From Marinifilum sp965230805 (GTDB lineage Bacteria > Bacteroidota > Bacteroidia > Bacteroidales > Marinifilaceae): a stretch of DNA of 64,000 bases. This document shows positions 55,910 to 63,775 of the stretch, piece by piece; positions within the stretch are counted from its first letter, which is position 1, and every line of letters starts with the position of its first letter. The notes below the pieces were generated by a model. It ran no database searches, was not told the origin of the DNA, and saw only the letters and a program-made list of their open reading frames with translations. Location of the stretch: contig NZ_OZ246019.1 in assembly GCF_965230805.1 (NCBI RefSeq), forward strand, positions 1 to 64,000, read 5' to 3'. The translations under genes were made by a program, and so were the position numbers.

Positions 55910-55931
55910 TAACGTGAGTTCGACGTAAAAT
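55910..55931 (+). repeat. Single end of the 270-bp inverted-repeat element
   Basis: TAACGTGAGTTCGACGTAAAAT matches the terminal repeat of the elements at 50749 and 58612 exactly, but the internal sequence and second end are missing. It is a remnant, or the site where a related element once sat. Confidence 0.65.
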
Positions 55932-55973
55932 CAGTGCAAACTGAAACAATATTTTTAGTCGAGCTTATCAGTA

Positions 55974-57212
55974 TTATTCATTAGGTTGAACCCAGTCAGA
56001 TCCATCTGCATAAAACAGATATTGAATATAATCTGTTGTTACTTTATTCTCATCTATCGGAATACTTCCAAACAATTTTATCAAACTAAAATTGTCTAAT
56101 CCTCTATTCGACCAATAATAGGGAGAATCGATACCGTTAAGCTTAAATAAACTGATTGAATTTTTGCCTGATACCCGCTTAAAATCCTCGATTCCTTTTA
56201 TGTATCCAAAAAATACATCGTCACAGCTGTAAGATAATTTAGTAAAAGAACCACTTCCTGCTAAATAGCTTGGTAACCCACCACTTGGAACGGTTAGCTG
56301 TGAATTTGTATAAAGCGCAACTAGTGATACTAAATTATCATTTAAAATTCTTGATTCCTTAATTCTTCCTGCCAAAGTCCGGTTAATCCCTTGCAGTGTA
56401 TGATACAAACCAAAACAACCATATATTTTTTTTGTGATCCAATTGTACTGCCTATAATACCTGCAAAAATTCTCATACATAAATTCATCTCTGGATGTAA
56501 TCTTGTCATGATTTGAACAGTTAAATTCAATATCTGCCAACAGCAAGCTATCGCGTACCGTAAATGATCTGCTCTTTAATATTTTAGGCAATACTGATGA
56601 AACCCAATTTACTAACGAGTCTTTATTTTCAGGTATTTCAGCTGAGTAAATTGAAGGTAATTTTTCTCTTAAAAGTCGATTCAACAAAGCAAAATCATTA
56701 AGTCTATTTACTCCAAAAACTTCAAATCTTTTTGCTTTATCTAGTTGTTGGTAATATTCTTTAAGGTTTCCCCATTTCTGCTCTCTATATTCTGCACTAT
56801 TTGTCCCAATCCAAACCACCCACTTGTTGAGTATCCTTTCAAGCGATAAATCTGTCGAATCTTTTAGGTATTTATTAATATAGTATGCCTGCGAAATATC
56901 CATTTCAGCAATATAAGTGGTAATATTAGTCTTCCGATTAAGACATTTAAATGTCGAAACATCAATAACAGGAGAAGTTGCCACCTCGTGTATCTCTCCA
57001 ACCAAAAAAAGCTGATTCTCGAAAAAATCATTGTCAAACTTCAAAGGAATTGATTTACCCAACTGATTCGAAACCAACTTGTTTTTCTTGAGATACTCCA
57101 CATATTTATTTCCTGCTACATACTCATTCAGCCGAAAACCTAAATATATTAAAGCTACTAATCCAACGATTAACAAAACTAGTTTTCCTATTATTTTCAG
57201 AATTCTCTTCAT
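55974..57212 (-). CDS. Membrane-anchored protein of unknown function, esterase-like motif
   Basis: 412 aa with one N-terminal hydrophobic helix (about 9-27). The segment LFLVGEIHEVATSP and later conserved-looking Tyr/Glu/His-rich pieces recall the GExHE start of erythromycin-esterase/TIKI-like hydrolases, which use a Glu-His active site. Similarity is weak and I do not assign activity. Anchored outside the membrane if the N-terminus is in. Single minus-strand gene between two plus-side and minus-side neighbours. Confidence 0.5.
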   Translation of the reverse strand: MKRILKIIGKLVLLIVGLVALIYLGFRLNEYVAGNKYVEYLKKNKLVSNQLGKSIPLKFDNDFFENQLFLVGEIHEVATSPVIDVSTFKCLNRKTNITTYIAEMDISQAYYINKYLKDSTDLSLERILNKWVVWIGTNSAEYREQKWGNLKEYYQQLDKAKRFEVFGVNRLNDFALLNRLLREKLPSIYSAEIPENKDSLVNWVSSVLPKILKSRSFTVRDSLLLADIEFNCSNHDKITSRDEFMYENFCRYYRQYNWITKKIYGCFGLYHTLQGINRTLAGRIKESRILNDNLVSLVALYTNSQLTVPSGGLPSYLAGSGSFTKLSYSCDDVFFGYIKGIEDFKRVSGKNSISLFKLNGIDSPYYWSNRGLDNFSLIKLFGSIPIDENKVTTDYIQYLFYADGSDWVQPNE

Positions 57213-57427
57213 TTGATGTATCCTATTTTAAGTCCTGACTAATAACGGTTTTATTATAAAATGAATCTTAAATTCTTTTGAGAATTTTGAATTTGATCAA
57301 GGCAGAAAATGGAAACATAGCCTTATATTATGGCAATATCTTTTACTAAAGAATAAAATCAAAAGAAAAAAAGTGACTTATTTCAAGGGGAATAGCAGTA
57401 TTATTAAAAGCATTAGCGATTTATTGA

Positions 57428-58264
57428 TTAATCACCATTCCTTTCATTAACAACTTCTTTCAAGATATTTATTCCATTTATTGCTGAAGGAAAACCGGAA
57501 TATACGGTCATTAATAACATTATATCTTCAATGTTCTCTTTTGTTAATCCTATATTCATTCCTGCATTTATATGAAATTTTAATTGAGATTGTGCATTTC
57601 CTAAAGCTGTTAATGCAGCAACTGTAGCAATTTGTCTATGTTTTTTACTCAGACTGTCTCTTGAAAACAAATCACCATAACCATACTCAAGTATGAATTT
57701 TACTAATTCTGGTGAAAAATGATTAAAAGCATCTTTCAGTCTATCGACTTGTAAACGGTCAAGTTTTGATAACTCTTCTTCTCCGGTTTTTAAGCGGTCT
57801 TTCTTTTCTGTTTCTGTAGGAGATTTTCCAATTGCATCATCAACCCCGTTTTCTTTGCGGTCATGCAATACTTCTTTTAAGGCATTCATACCGTTAATAC
57901 AACTGGGAAACCCTGAATAACCAGACATTTGCAATATAACTTCTTTAATTTCGTTGATACTACTTCCTGTATTGAGTGCTCCATTAATGTGTACTTTCAA
58001 TTGAGGTTGAGCTGTGCCCATTGCGGTTAAGGCAGCAACTACTGCAATCTCTTTAGATTTTAAGTCAAGACCGTCTCTAGTATAAATGTCTCCAAAAGCA
58101 TATTCAATTGTAAATTTTCCTAAATCAGGAGAAATGTCTTTAAGGCTGTTAAACACTTTCACACCTGCTTCTCCGTCAATTTCCTTCAGTTTTTCCCAAC
58201 CAATTTTGTATCTGTCTGATTGTTTCATTTCTTTCAAATCTGTTTGTTTGTAAACCAAGTGCAC
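57428..58264 (-). CDS. Carboxymuconolactone decarboxylase family protein, tandem domains
   Basis: 278 aa made of two similar halves (residues about 15-130 and 165-278). Each has SRDGLDLKSKEIAVVAALTA / SRDSLSKKHRQIATVAALTA, then QLKVHINGALN / QLKFHINAGMN, then YSGFPSCINGMN / YSGFPSAINGIN. This is the CMD helical fold. The redox CxxC of AhpD-type members is absent in both halves, so it fits the decarboxylase-like branch. A start at 58228 (MKQSDRYK) is likely. The first codons lie just beside the duplicated segment that begins near 58302. Confidence 0.8.
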   Translation of the reverse strand: MHLVYKQTDLKEMKQSDRYKIGWEKLKEIDGEAGVKVFNSLKDISPDLGKFTIEYAFGDIYTRDGLDLKSKEIAVVAALTAMGTAQPQLKVHINGALNTGSSINEIKEVILQMSGYSGFPSCINGMNALKEVLHDRKENGVDDAIGKSPTETEKKDRLKTGEEELSKLDRLQVDRLKDAFNHFSPELVKFILEYGYGDLFSRDSLSKKHRQIATVAALTALGNAQSQLKFHINAGMNIGLTKENIEDIMLLMTVYSGFPSAINGINILKEVVNERNGD

Positions 58265-58388
58265 AATAACAAAAGTAATATTATTATTTCAATCTGTTTC
58301 ATCTGTTTACAATTTTTCTCCATTTTTCAAAAGTAAGCCATATGACCAAAATCATCATCATTTGTGTTTAATAATTATTTTTATCATG

Positions 58389-58555
58389 CTAGTGTGAAGA
58401 GTGTTAATAAAACGAATTAAAGTTTTTGAAAATATTTTTCTTTTTACAAGGCAAGGTTTACAGGCATAGCCGTAGCTACGGCGAAAAAGCTTAACGCAGT
58501 AGAAAGGAAAATAGGTCAAAAAATTAGTTCGGGGAATTAGCATTCTTTACACTAG
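58389..58555. mobile_element. 167-bp imperfect inverted-repeat element, copy 1
   Basis: Ends CTAGTGTGAAGAGTG and CATTCTTTACACTAG are 15-bp inverted repeats with two mismatches. A perfect palindrome GCCGTAGCTACGGC lies near the middle (58469-58482). No coding capacity; a 61-codon frame on the minus strand appears identically in copy 2 because the DNA is duplicated. Confidence 0.5.
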
Positions 58556-58611
58556 TTTCATATCAATTTTTACCCATGATGAAGTTCTTCTATTCTGGTT
58601 GCGTTCTAAAT

Positions 58612-58880
58612 TAACGTGAGTTCGACGTAAAATTCATTCACAGTTTGATCTGATTTTGAGTAGAAATTTTCTCAAATTTTCGAAGGAATATCGGGATATT
58701 TCAAGAAGATTTGAGGAAATTTATGCCGAAAGCAGGCAAACACATAATGGAAAGTTCTCTTTACGACATCTTCACATTAAAAATTCCTCAAAATAGCCCG
58801 CTATTCTTTCCAAATTTTTAATGCAAATCTATCGCAAATATAACTTTCTGTGGATAGAATGTTACGTCGAACTCACGTTA
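58612..58880 (-). mobile_element. 270-bp inverted-repeat (MITE-like) element, copy B
   Basis: Inverted relative to copy A at 50749. Same terminal TAACGTGAGTTCGACGT / ACGTCGAACTCACGTTA repeats. It interrupts the duplicated segment: the corresponding place in copy 2 (60970-60988) keeps only a 19-bp remainder with one terminal repeat, so insertion or excision separates the two copies. Confidence 0.8.
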
Positions 58881-58950
58881 AATCAATACCAAACCGTTAA
58901 TTATTAGCGAAGCTAAGTTGATTTGTCATGCTATTTCTGAAATACCCCTC

Positions 58951-59005
58951 TTATTCCTGATCAGGTTCCGATATCTAACAAAGCAAATGCTCCATACAAT
59001 GATGC
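58951..59005 (-). pseudogene. 3'-end remnant of the 438-aa gene
   Basis: The sequence from TTATTCCTGATCAGG on matches the last codons of the gene ending at 61060 (…SEPDQE), with a few substitutions, then diverges. No upstream coding sequence remains. Confidence 0.6.
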
Positions 59006-59212
59006 AAGACTTATAGAAATGAACTGTTTAATCAATTGGAAGCGATGTTGTTTATTCAAAGTGGAAATTGTTTCGTTTTCATAAGATTTCCTGATTCCAC
59101 AATATTGCTAGCAAAGGTGAGTTTAAAAAAAGCAATCAATTGTATGACACGCCCCCACCAAACCACTAAGATGCATAAAAAAGCAACACATCATTAAACC
59201 ATTTAATATCGT

Positions 59213-60298
59213 CTAACTTTTCTTTAATAGAGTGTCGACATTTGCTTGTTTTTCTATTTTCTTATTATGACACACCAAAACATTTTTCTTATCTCTATGC
59301 CAGAGATGAAGTCCATTTCCACCACATTCTTTAAAATCTTTGCACAACTCACATTGTCCAACTTTTGTCCATTCCCTATTTCTGAATACATGAAATTTTT
59401 TTTGCCAAGTTTCATAAAAATTGTCGCTGTAAATACTTCCTTGAGCAAAAGATCTATCAATGTTGGGACATGCCGAAATTGAACCATCAATAAGAATTGA
59501 GCCAATATTAATCCCTGCCCTACAAAAAAAGAACGAATCCCTTACCTTCAGTTCGTATTTGCCAACATAAGCTTCGCAACTAAATTTCACATCAATGCCA
59601 TTAGATCTTCGCGATTCTGCAATAAAATCCATTAATTGAACAAATTGTTTATCACTTAAGGATAAATCGGAATGATGTGCAGCTCTGCCAATAGGAATAA
59701 TTGTAAACAATCTCCACGCCTTAACATTATTAGAAATTAACAATTCCTTGATTTGTTCTAATTCATTAATATTATTTTTATTGACACAAGTTACAACATC
59801 AAACTCGATCCGATTAGAGGATACTGCCAATTGAATCGCATTGATTACCTTATCAAAACTATTTTCATCATTTCTCAACCAATTATGAGAATTCCTAAGT
59901 CCGTCTAAACTAATTGTTAATGCTCCCATTCCTGCATTTAGCAAGGATATGTGTCTTTGCTTATTATACAAATGGCCATTCGAAACCAATCCCCACCTAA
60001 AACCTCGCTTACGCAGATCTTTTCCGCAAATCTCTATGTCCTTTCGCAATAAAGGTTCTCCGCCCGTAAATACAAGCGTAAAATTTTGTGGAATATGTTT
60101 TATGGTATCAATGGCTCGAAAAAAATCCTTAATTGGCATATCAGGATACGAACTATTTTTTGAGCAATCACTGCCACAATGCACACAGTTTAGATTGCAT
60201 CTTGTTGTACACTCCCAAAACAAATAATTCAACTCGTGCCTTTTCGTTTCCGAATCTTTAAATTTCCTGAAAATGTGTTTTTTGATCAATGAATACAT
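59213..60298 (-). CDS. Radical SAM/SPASM enzyme of the rSAM/lipoprotein system
   Basis: 361 aa. The 4Fe-4S motif is C34-C38-C41 (TTRCNLNCVHC), followed by FTGGEPLLRKD and ISLDG. A C-terminal SPASM-type Cys set is visible (FFCRAGIN, SACPNIDRS, GQCELCKDFKECGGNG). This pattern and the partner gene fit the TIGR04133 family (radical SAM enzyme of the rSAM/lipoprotein system). Its start overlaps the lipoprotein stop codon by one base (TAATG), so they are coupled. It probably modifies the lipoprotein, with unknown chemistry. Confidence 0.85.
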   Translation of the reverse strand: MYSLIKKHIFRKFKDSETKRHELNYLFWECTTRCNLNCVHCGSDCSKNSSYPDMPIKDFFRAIDTIKHIPQNFTLVFTGGEPLLRKDIEICGKDLRKRGFRWGLVSNGHLYNKQRHISLLNAGMGALTISLDGLRNSHNWLRNDENSFDKVINAIQLAVSSNRIEFDVVTCVNKNNINELEQIKELLISNNVKAWRLFTIIPIGRAAHHSDLSLSDKQFVQLMDFIAESRRSNGIDVKFSCEAYVGKYELKVRDSFFFCRAGINIGSILIDGSISACPNIDRSFAQGSIYSDNFYETWQKKFHVFRNREWTKVGQCELCKDFKECGGNGLHLWHRDKKNVLVCHNKKIEKQANVDTLLKKS

Positions 60299-60681
60299 TA
60301 TTTTTCCTCTAAAGCTATATCCAGGTAAACACTATCCTGTGCACCTGTTAATAAAGTATCCCTATCAATATAATGACCGTTTTGAGTAGAATCAATATCC
60401 TGAAATTTAAGTTTTAATCCTTCCAGCATTTCCGTATAAAACGAAAATTTGCCTTCTTCATCGGTTAAATCATATTGCATATTGTCAGCAACAGAAACTT
60501 TAATCCCTTTTAAAGGTAATCCCGATGCTTTTGACTTTACCTGGCCTTCAATAAATAAATCAAGTCCAAAATCTTGTGGCGTTCCATAACAAGCTTGAAA
60601 AACAAACATTGCTGATGTAAAACTTATTCCGCCAACTATCTTTCTAATCCAGTTTCTTTTCTGTTTACAATTTTTCTCCAT
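60298..60681 (-). CDS. Putative lipoprotein, rSAM/lipoprotein system
   Basis: 127 aa. The signal region (IVGGISFTSAMFVFQAC) ends at a lipobox Cys followed at once by YGTPQDFG; the ACYGTP junction is the hallmark of TIGR04134 lipoproteins paired with TIGR04133 enzymes. The rest (FIEGQVKSKASGLPLKGIKV, LTDEEGKFSFYTEM) looks like a carboxypeptidase-regulatory/Ig-like beta domain. Likely the substrate or partner of the radical SAM enzyme. TACTTTTG lies just 5 bp above the start, a promoter-like element that would leave almost no leader. Confidence 0.82.
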   Translation of the reverse strand: MEKNCKQKRNWIRKIVGGISFTSAMFVFQACYGTPQDFGLDLFIEGQVKSKASGLPLKGIKVSVADNMQYDLTDEEGKFSFYTEMLEGLKLKFQDIDSTQNGHYIDRDTLLTGAQDSVYLDIALEEK

Positions 60682-60746
60682 TTTTCAAAAGTAAGCCGTA
60701 TGATCAAAATCATCATCATTTGTGTTTAATAATTATTTTTATCATG

Positions 60747-60913
60747 CTAGTGTGAAGAGTGTTAATAAAACGAATTAAAGTTTTTGAAAATATTTTTCTT
60801 TTTACAAGGCAAGGTTTACAGGCATAGCCGTAGCTACGGCGAAAAAGCTTAACGCAGTAGAAAGGAAAATAGGTCAAAAAATTAGTTCGGGGAATTAGCA
60901 TTCTTTACACTAG
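60747..60913. mobile_element. 167-bp imperfect inverted-repeat element, copy 2
   Basis: Same ends and central palindrome as at 58389-58555. Present in both copies of the duplicated segment, so it was already there before the duplication. Confidence 0.5.
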
Positions 60914-60969
60914 TTTCATATCAATTTTTACCTATGATGAAATTCTTATATTCTGGTTGCGTTCTAAAT

Positions 60970-60986
60970 TAACGTGAGTTCGACGT
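60970..60986 (+). repeat. Single terminal repeat of the 270-bp element
   Basis: TAACGTGAGTTCGACGT, at the position where copy 1 of the duplication carries the entire element. Internal sequence and second end are missing. Confidence 0.7.
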
Positions 60987-61059
60987 TGAATCAATACCAA
61001 ACCGTTAATATTAGCGAAGCTAAGTTGATTTGTCATGCTATTTCTAACATAAACTCCTC

Positions 61060-62376
61060 TTATTCCTGATCAGGTTCCGATATCTCACAAAGCAAATCCT
61101 CCATACATTCTTCATTATATCTATCATCAACCACATCATGCACTTCTTCCTTACCCCTTTCTATATAAAGATTTAAGGCATCCCAATCGTAAGGCAAATG
61201 CTCCTCCTTCTTTGTAATAAAATCCGAATCAATCTCAAATAAATGACCTACACCAGCCTGCTCAAGCACCTGCCTCATGTAATGATCTTTTTCAAGATCC
61301 GAATCCATAAAGTTCTGTAGGTTATCAACTTTCCAATAAGAGATTTCCTCCTTACTTAAACCCGAAATTTCTTCCAGTTTTTCGCCTTCGGGTGTATAAT
61401 GATGGGTAAGAAATAAAAACGTTCGAAGAATCAACCTGTTTTTATTGATACTGGCAATAAAGTATCCACATTTATGACTCCATATCTTAATCGGAATCAA
61501 AATTCTTCCTTTATAAATCTCTACCTGCTTAAAAGTCCTTATAGAATAACTCAAATGCCAAGCAATAATATTATTTGGCATGGGCTTTAATCTTTCAAAC
61601 AATCTATTATAAGCATGATTTTGAATACAAACCGGCAAGTCCTTTTTCTTACCTGTATATATGCCATTAAGTAGCTTAGCCGATATAAAAAACCAATTTA
61701 TACTGGCTTCGCTATTCACATATCCCAATTGATACACCTTCCTCTTAGCTCCTTTATTCACAAATTCACTTACTCGTGGCAAATAGGATTGCATCTGGTT
61801 CATATAACAGAAACCCGGTGTTGGATAATGCTTTATAGCCGTATTTAACCTTAAAGCATACATGTTTCCTTCATACACGTTTGTTTCGTTATTCAATAAA
61901 CAATAGAGCAAAGTTACATGCTTAATAAATTCATTGCGATTGCCCAACAATTGCCTCAAAGGGGTAAAGGCAATTAAAAAATACTGCCTACGCTCAAACT
62001 CAAATTCGTTAATTGTATGAAGAAACTGAATCCCTACAAGAAATTCATAATTCGTGAATTCCTTTGCATCTTTATTTGGCACTCCAAAGCCTGGCTTATG
62101 GTAAAAGTTACGCACGTAAGTTTTAAAAAACCTGTAAGTAATTAAATCATACGAAACCTCCTTATCAAACTCTACAGGCTCGACATAAACCCTACGAGCA
62201 AAAATAAGAATCATTTCATCTTTGTTTAACTTTCCAAAAGCATCCAAACAAGATACTTTTGAACACAGCTTCTCAATTATTTTCAGATAATTCTTTCGTA
62301 ATACTGTATTCTTTATCGGACTATTATTCTTTTTTCTTTGTGGCTGTTTTTTTTTCTTTCTTCTTTTTATTGACAT
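61060..62376 (-). CDS. Hypothetical protein, 438 aa
   Basis: No family recognised. The first 20 residues are almost all Lys and Arg (IKRRKKKKQPQRKKNN), suggesting nucleic-acid or ribosome contact. The middle is rich in Tyr, Phe and Leu and has a HAYNRLFERLKPMPNN segment, which is loosely like the HAxxRxxER pattern seen in some RelE-like/DUF4258 nucleases, but this is only a hint. The C-terminus is acidic. Its last codons recur as a remnant near 58951. A rare case of a gene whose 3' end was duplicated without the rest. Confidence 0.6.
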   Translation of the reverse strand: MSIKRRKKKKQPQRKKNNSPIKNTVLRKNYLKIIEKLCSKVSCLDAFGKLNKDEMILIFARRVYVEPVEFDKEVSYDLITYRFFKTYVRNFYHKPGFGVPNKDAKEFTNYEFLVGIQFLHTINEFEFERRQYFLIAFTPLRQLLGNRNEFIKHVTLLYCLLNNETNVYEGNMYALRLNTAIKHYPTPGFCYMNQMQSYLPRVSEFVNKGAKRKVYQLGYVNSEASINWFFISAKLLNGIYTGKKKDLPVCIQNHAYNRLFERLKPMPNNIIAWHLSYSIRTFKQVEIYKGRILIPIKIWSHKCGYFIASINKNRLILRTFLFLTHHYTPEGEKLEEISGLSKEEISYWKVDNLQNFMDSDLEKDHYMRQVLEQAGVGHLFEIDSDFITKKEEHLPYDWDALNLYIERGKEEVHDVVDDRYNEECMEDLLCEISEPDQE

Positions 62377-62573
62377 ATTGGTACTCCGTAATCAAATCAG
62401 GTAATGGGTCTTGGTTTGCATTGCATTAACAACATACTTATCTGGCCATGCAAAACCGGATCATAAGGTTTAGGGTATAAATCAGCTACCACTCCATTCC
62501 TTTCTTATGGTTCTTTGTAAAGAAATGCAGTAGATATAAAACAATAGAAGATAAACTCCGAGCAAAGAGTTTT
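62377..62573. other. Spacer
   Basis: About 200 bp. On the plus strand AAACTC-loop-GAGTTT with a T-run lies at 62551-62572; it is on the wrong strand for termination of the gene at 62574, though on the minus strand it still forms a hairpin just past the stop codon. Confidence 0.35.
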
Positions 62574-63638
62574 TTATTCTTTATCGTAAAACTCTATCGT
62601 ATTCAAAAGTTGTTTTTCGAATCTATAAATTTCGTCAACTGTTTCTATTTTTTCTCTTGTTTCCTTTTTATCTTGGTCGAACAAACCGATATATTTAACC
62701 CCTCCATTTAAATGAAGTCGGCAAATTGGTTTGCGGTTATTATCGTCTAATAGAATTCCGAAATAAGACTGTGTGTCTCGATGAACAATTCTGTCTTTTC
62801 CGATTTTTCTTCTCAGAATAGCAACAACAATTTGATAGCCTTCCATTTCTTCTTCTGTTGTTTCAACTTTGCTTTTCTGCTGTTCTTCAACTTGTTCTTC
62901 CGCTTGTTGTTTTTCCTGCTCTTTGTTTAATGCAGAATTTAACCTATCATTAACTCTTTCGCTAATTATTTGGTTAAAAGCTTTATTTACAATGTCGGTA
63001 AATTCCTCCAATACTTTCGAAGTTAAACGTCCGTTATAGGTCTTGTTTGCAAATAGCTTAACGAAATCTTGAGAAGGTTCGATAATTTCTTGATCTATCA
63101 ATGATTTTATTTCACGAGTATATTTTAAATTACTCGCATTATCAACTATTGAGGAAACATCAAATTTTGACTTATGAAACTTTTCAATTTCTTTTACTGT
63201 GCTTTCTTTAAGTTTTGTAATATCAAATTCCAAAAATGGTTTTTCGTCCATTTTGTTAGGTTGTTCCAAGTCCGTATAAAATTTGTATTGTATTCCATTT
63301 GTTAAAAGAGCGAAACGAGCCTTTGTAACGTGGAAATATCTAAAAAGTTGAGAGTTATGAACATTTAAATTTTGTTTCCAATGCTTACACTCAATGATTA
63401 AAATCGGATTTCCACTTTGAAATATGGCATAATCAACTTTTTCTCCTTTTTTAAGTCCTAAATCAGCAGTAAATTCAGGCATAACTTCAATCGGATTGAA
63501 AGTGTCGTAGCCCAAAATATTAATGAATGGTAATGTGAAAGCATGTTTTGTAGATTCTTCAGTATCAATTTTATCTTTCAATTGGTCGACTTTTTCCGCA
63601 AGTCCTTTAAGTTGGCTGTGAAGTTCCATATCTTTCAT
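62574..63638 (-). CDS. Type I restriction enzyme R N-terminal (HSDR_N)-like protein
   Basis: 354 aa. Residues about 5-170 match the HSDR_N/PD-(D/E)xK nuclease-like domain: FINILGYDTFNPIEVMPEF, KGEKVDYAIF (Asp), NPILIIECKHW (Glu-x-Lys) and ALLTNGIQYKFYTDL. A Gln/Glu-rich coiled-coil linker (about 235-265, EQEKQQAEEQVEEQQ) leads to a C-terminal domain of about 90 residues. No helicase domain, so it is a stand-alone protein, not an HsdR subunit. Such proteins are common in Bacteroidota; activity is unproven. Confidence 0.8.
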   Translation of the reverse strand: MKDMELHSQLKGLAEKVDQLKDKIDTEESTKHAFTLPFINILGYDTFNPIEVMPEFTADLGLKKGEKVDYAIFQSGNPILIIECKHWKQNLNVHNSQLFRYFHVTKARFALLTNGIQYKFYTDLEQPNKMDEKPFLEFDITKLKESTVKEIEKFHKSKFDVSSIVDNASNLKYTREIKSLIDQEIIEPSQDFVKLFANKTYNGRLTSKVLEEFTDIVNKAFNQIISERVNDRLNSALNKEQEKQQAEEQVEEQQKSKVETTEEEMEGYQIVVAILRRKIGKDRIVHRDTQSYFGILLDDNNRKPICRLHLNGGVKYIGLFDQDKKETREKIETVDEIYRFEKQLLNTIEFYDKE

Positions 63639-63775
63639 TTATATTGTTTTTCTATAGATTTTTTTATAGTTAGTTTATTACCCAAATCATCACACAAATC
63701 CGTTGATGTGCTTATTCTTAAGCAAAAGGAAGGCGACAAACTTGCATACGATCTAGTTTTTTATCTTACTAATAA

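Larger units (their letters stand above)
58302..58998. repeat. Segmental duplication, copy 1 (interrupted by the 270-bp element)
   Basis: Matches 60660-61107 base by base with an offset of 2358 up to 58612, then 2108 after the inserted element. It contains the first six codons of the rSAM-associated lipoprotein gene (MEKNCK, minus strand, from about 58323), a 167-bp inverted-repeat element, the 270-bp element, and the last 15 or so codons of the 438-aa gene (from about 58951). Both gene ends are remnants without the rest of their genes. Confidence 0.8.
60660..61107. repeat. Segmental duplication, copy 2
   Basis: The complete counterpart of 58302-58998: start of the lipoprotein gene, 167-bp element, 19-bp remainder of the 270-bp element and end of the 438-aa gene. 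Identity is high up to the coding end at about 61107, where the copies diverge. Confidence 0.8.

Noticed and set aside
58358..60901. Two identical 61-codon minus-strand frames (58358-58543 and 60716-60901) as a duplicated small gene
   Set aside because: They lie inside the 167-bp repeat of the duplicated segment; identity comes from the DNA duplication, composition is unlike a protein and no start signals were seen.
62551..62572. Plus-strand terminator
   Set aside because: No plus-strand gene precedes it; kept only as a possible hairpin past the minus-strand gene.
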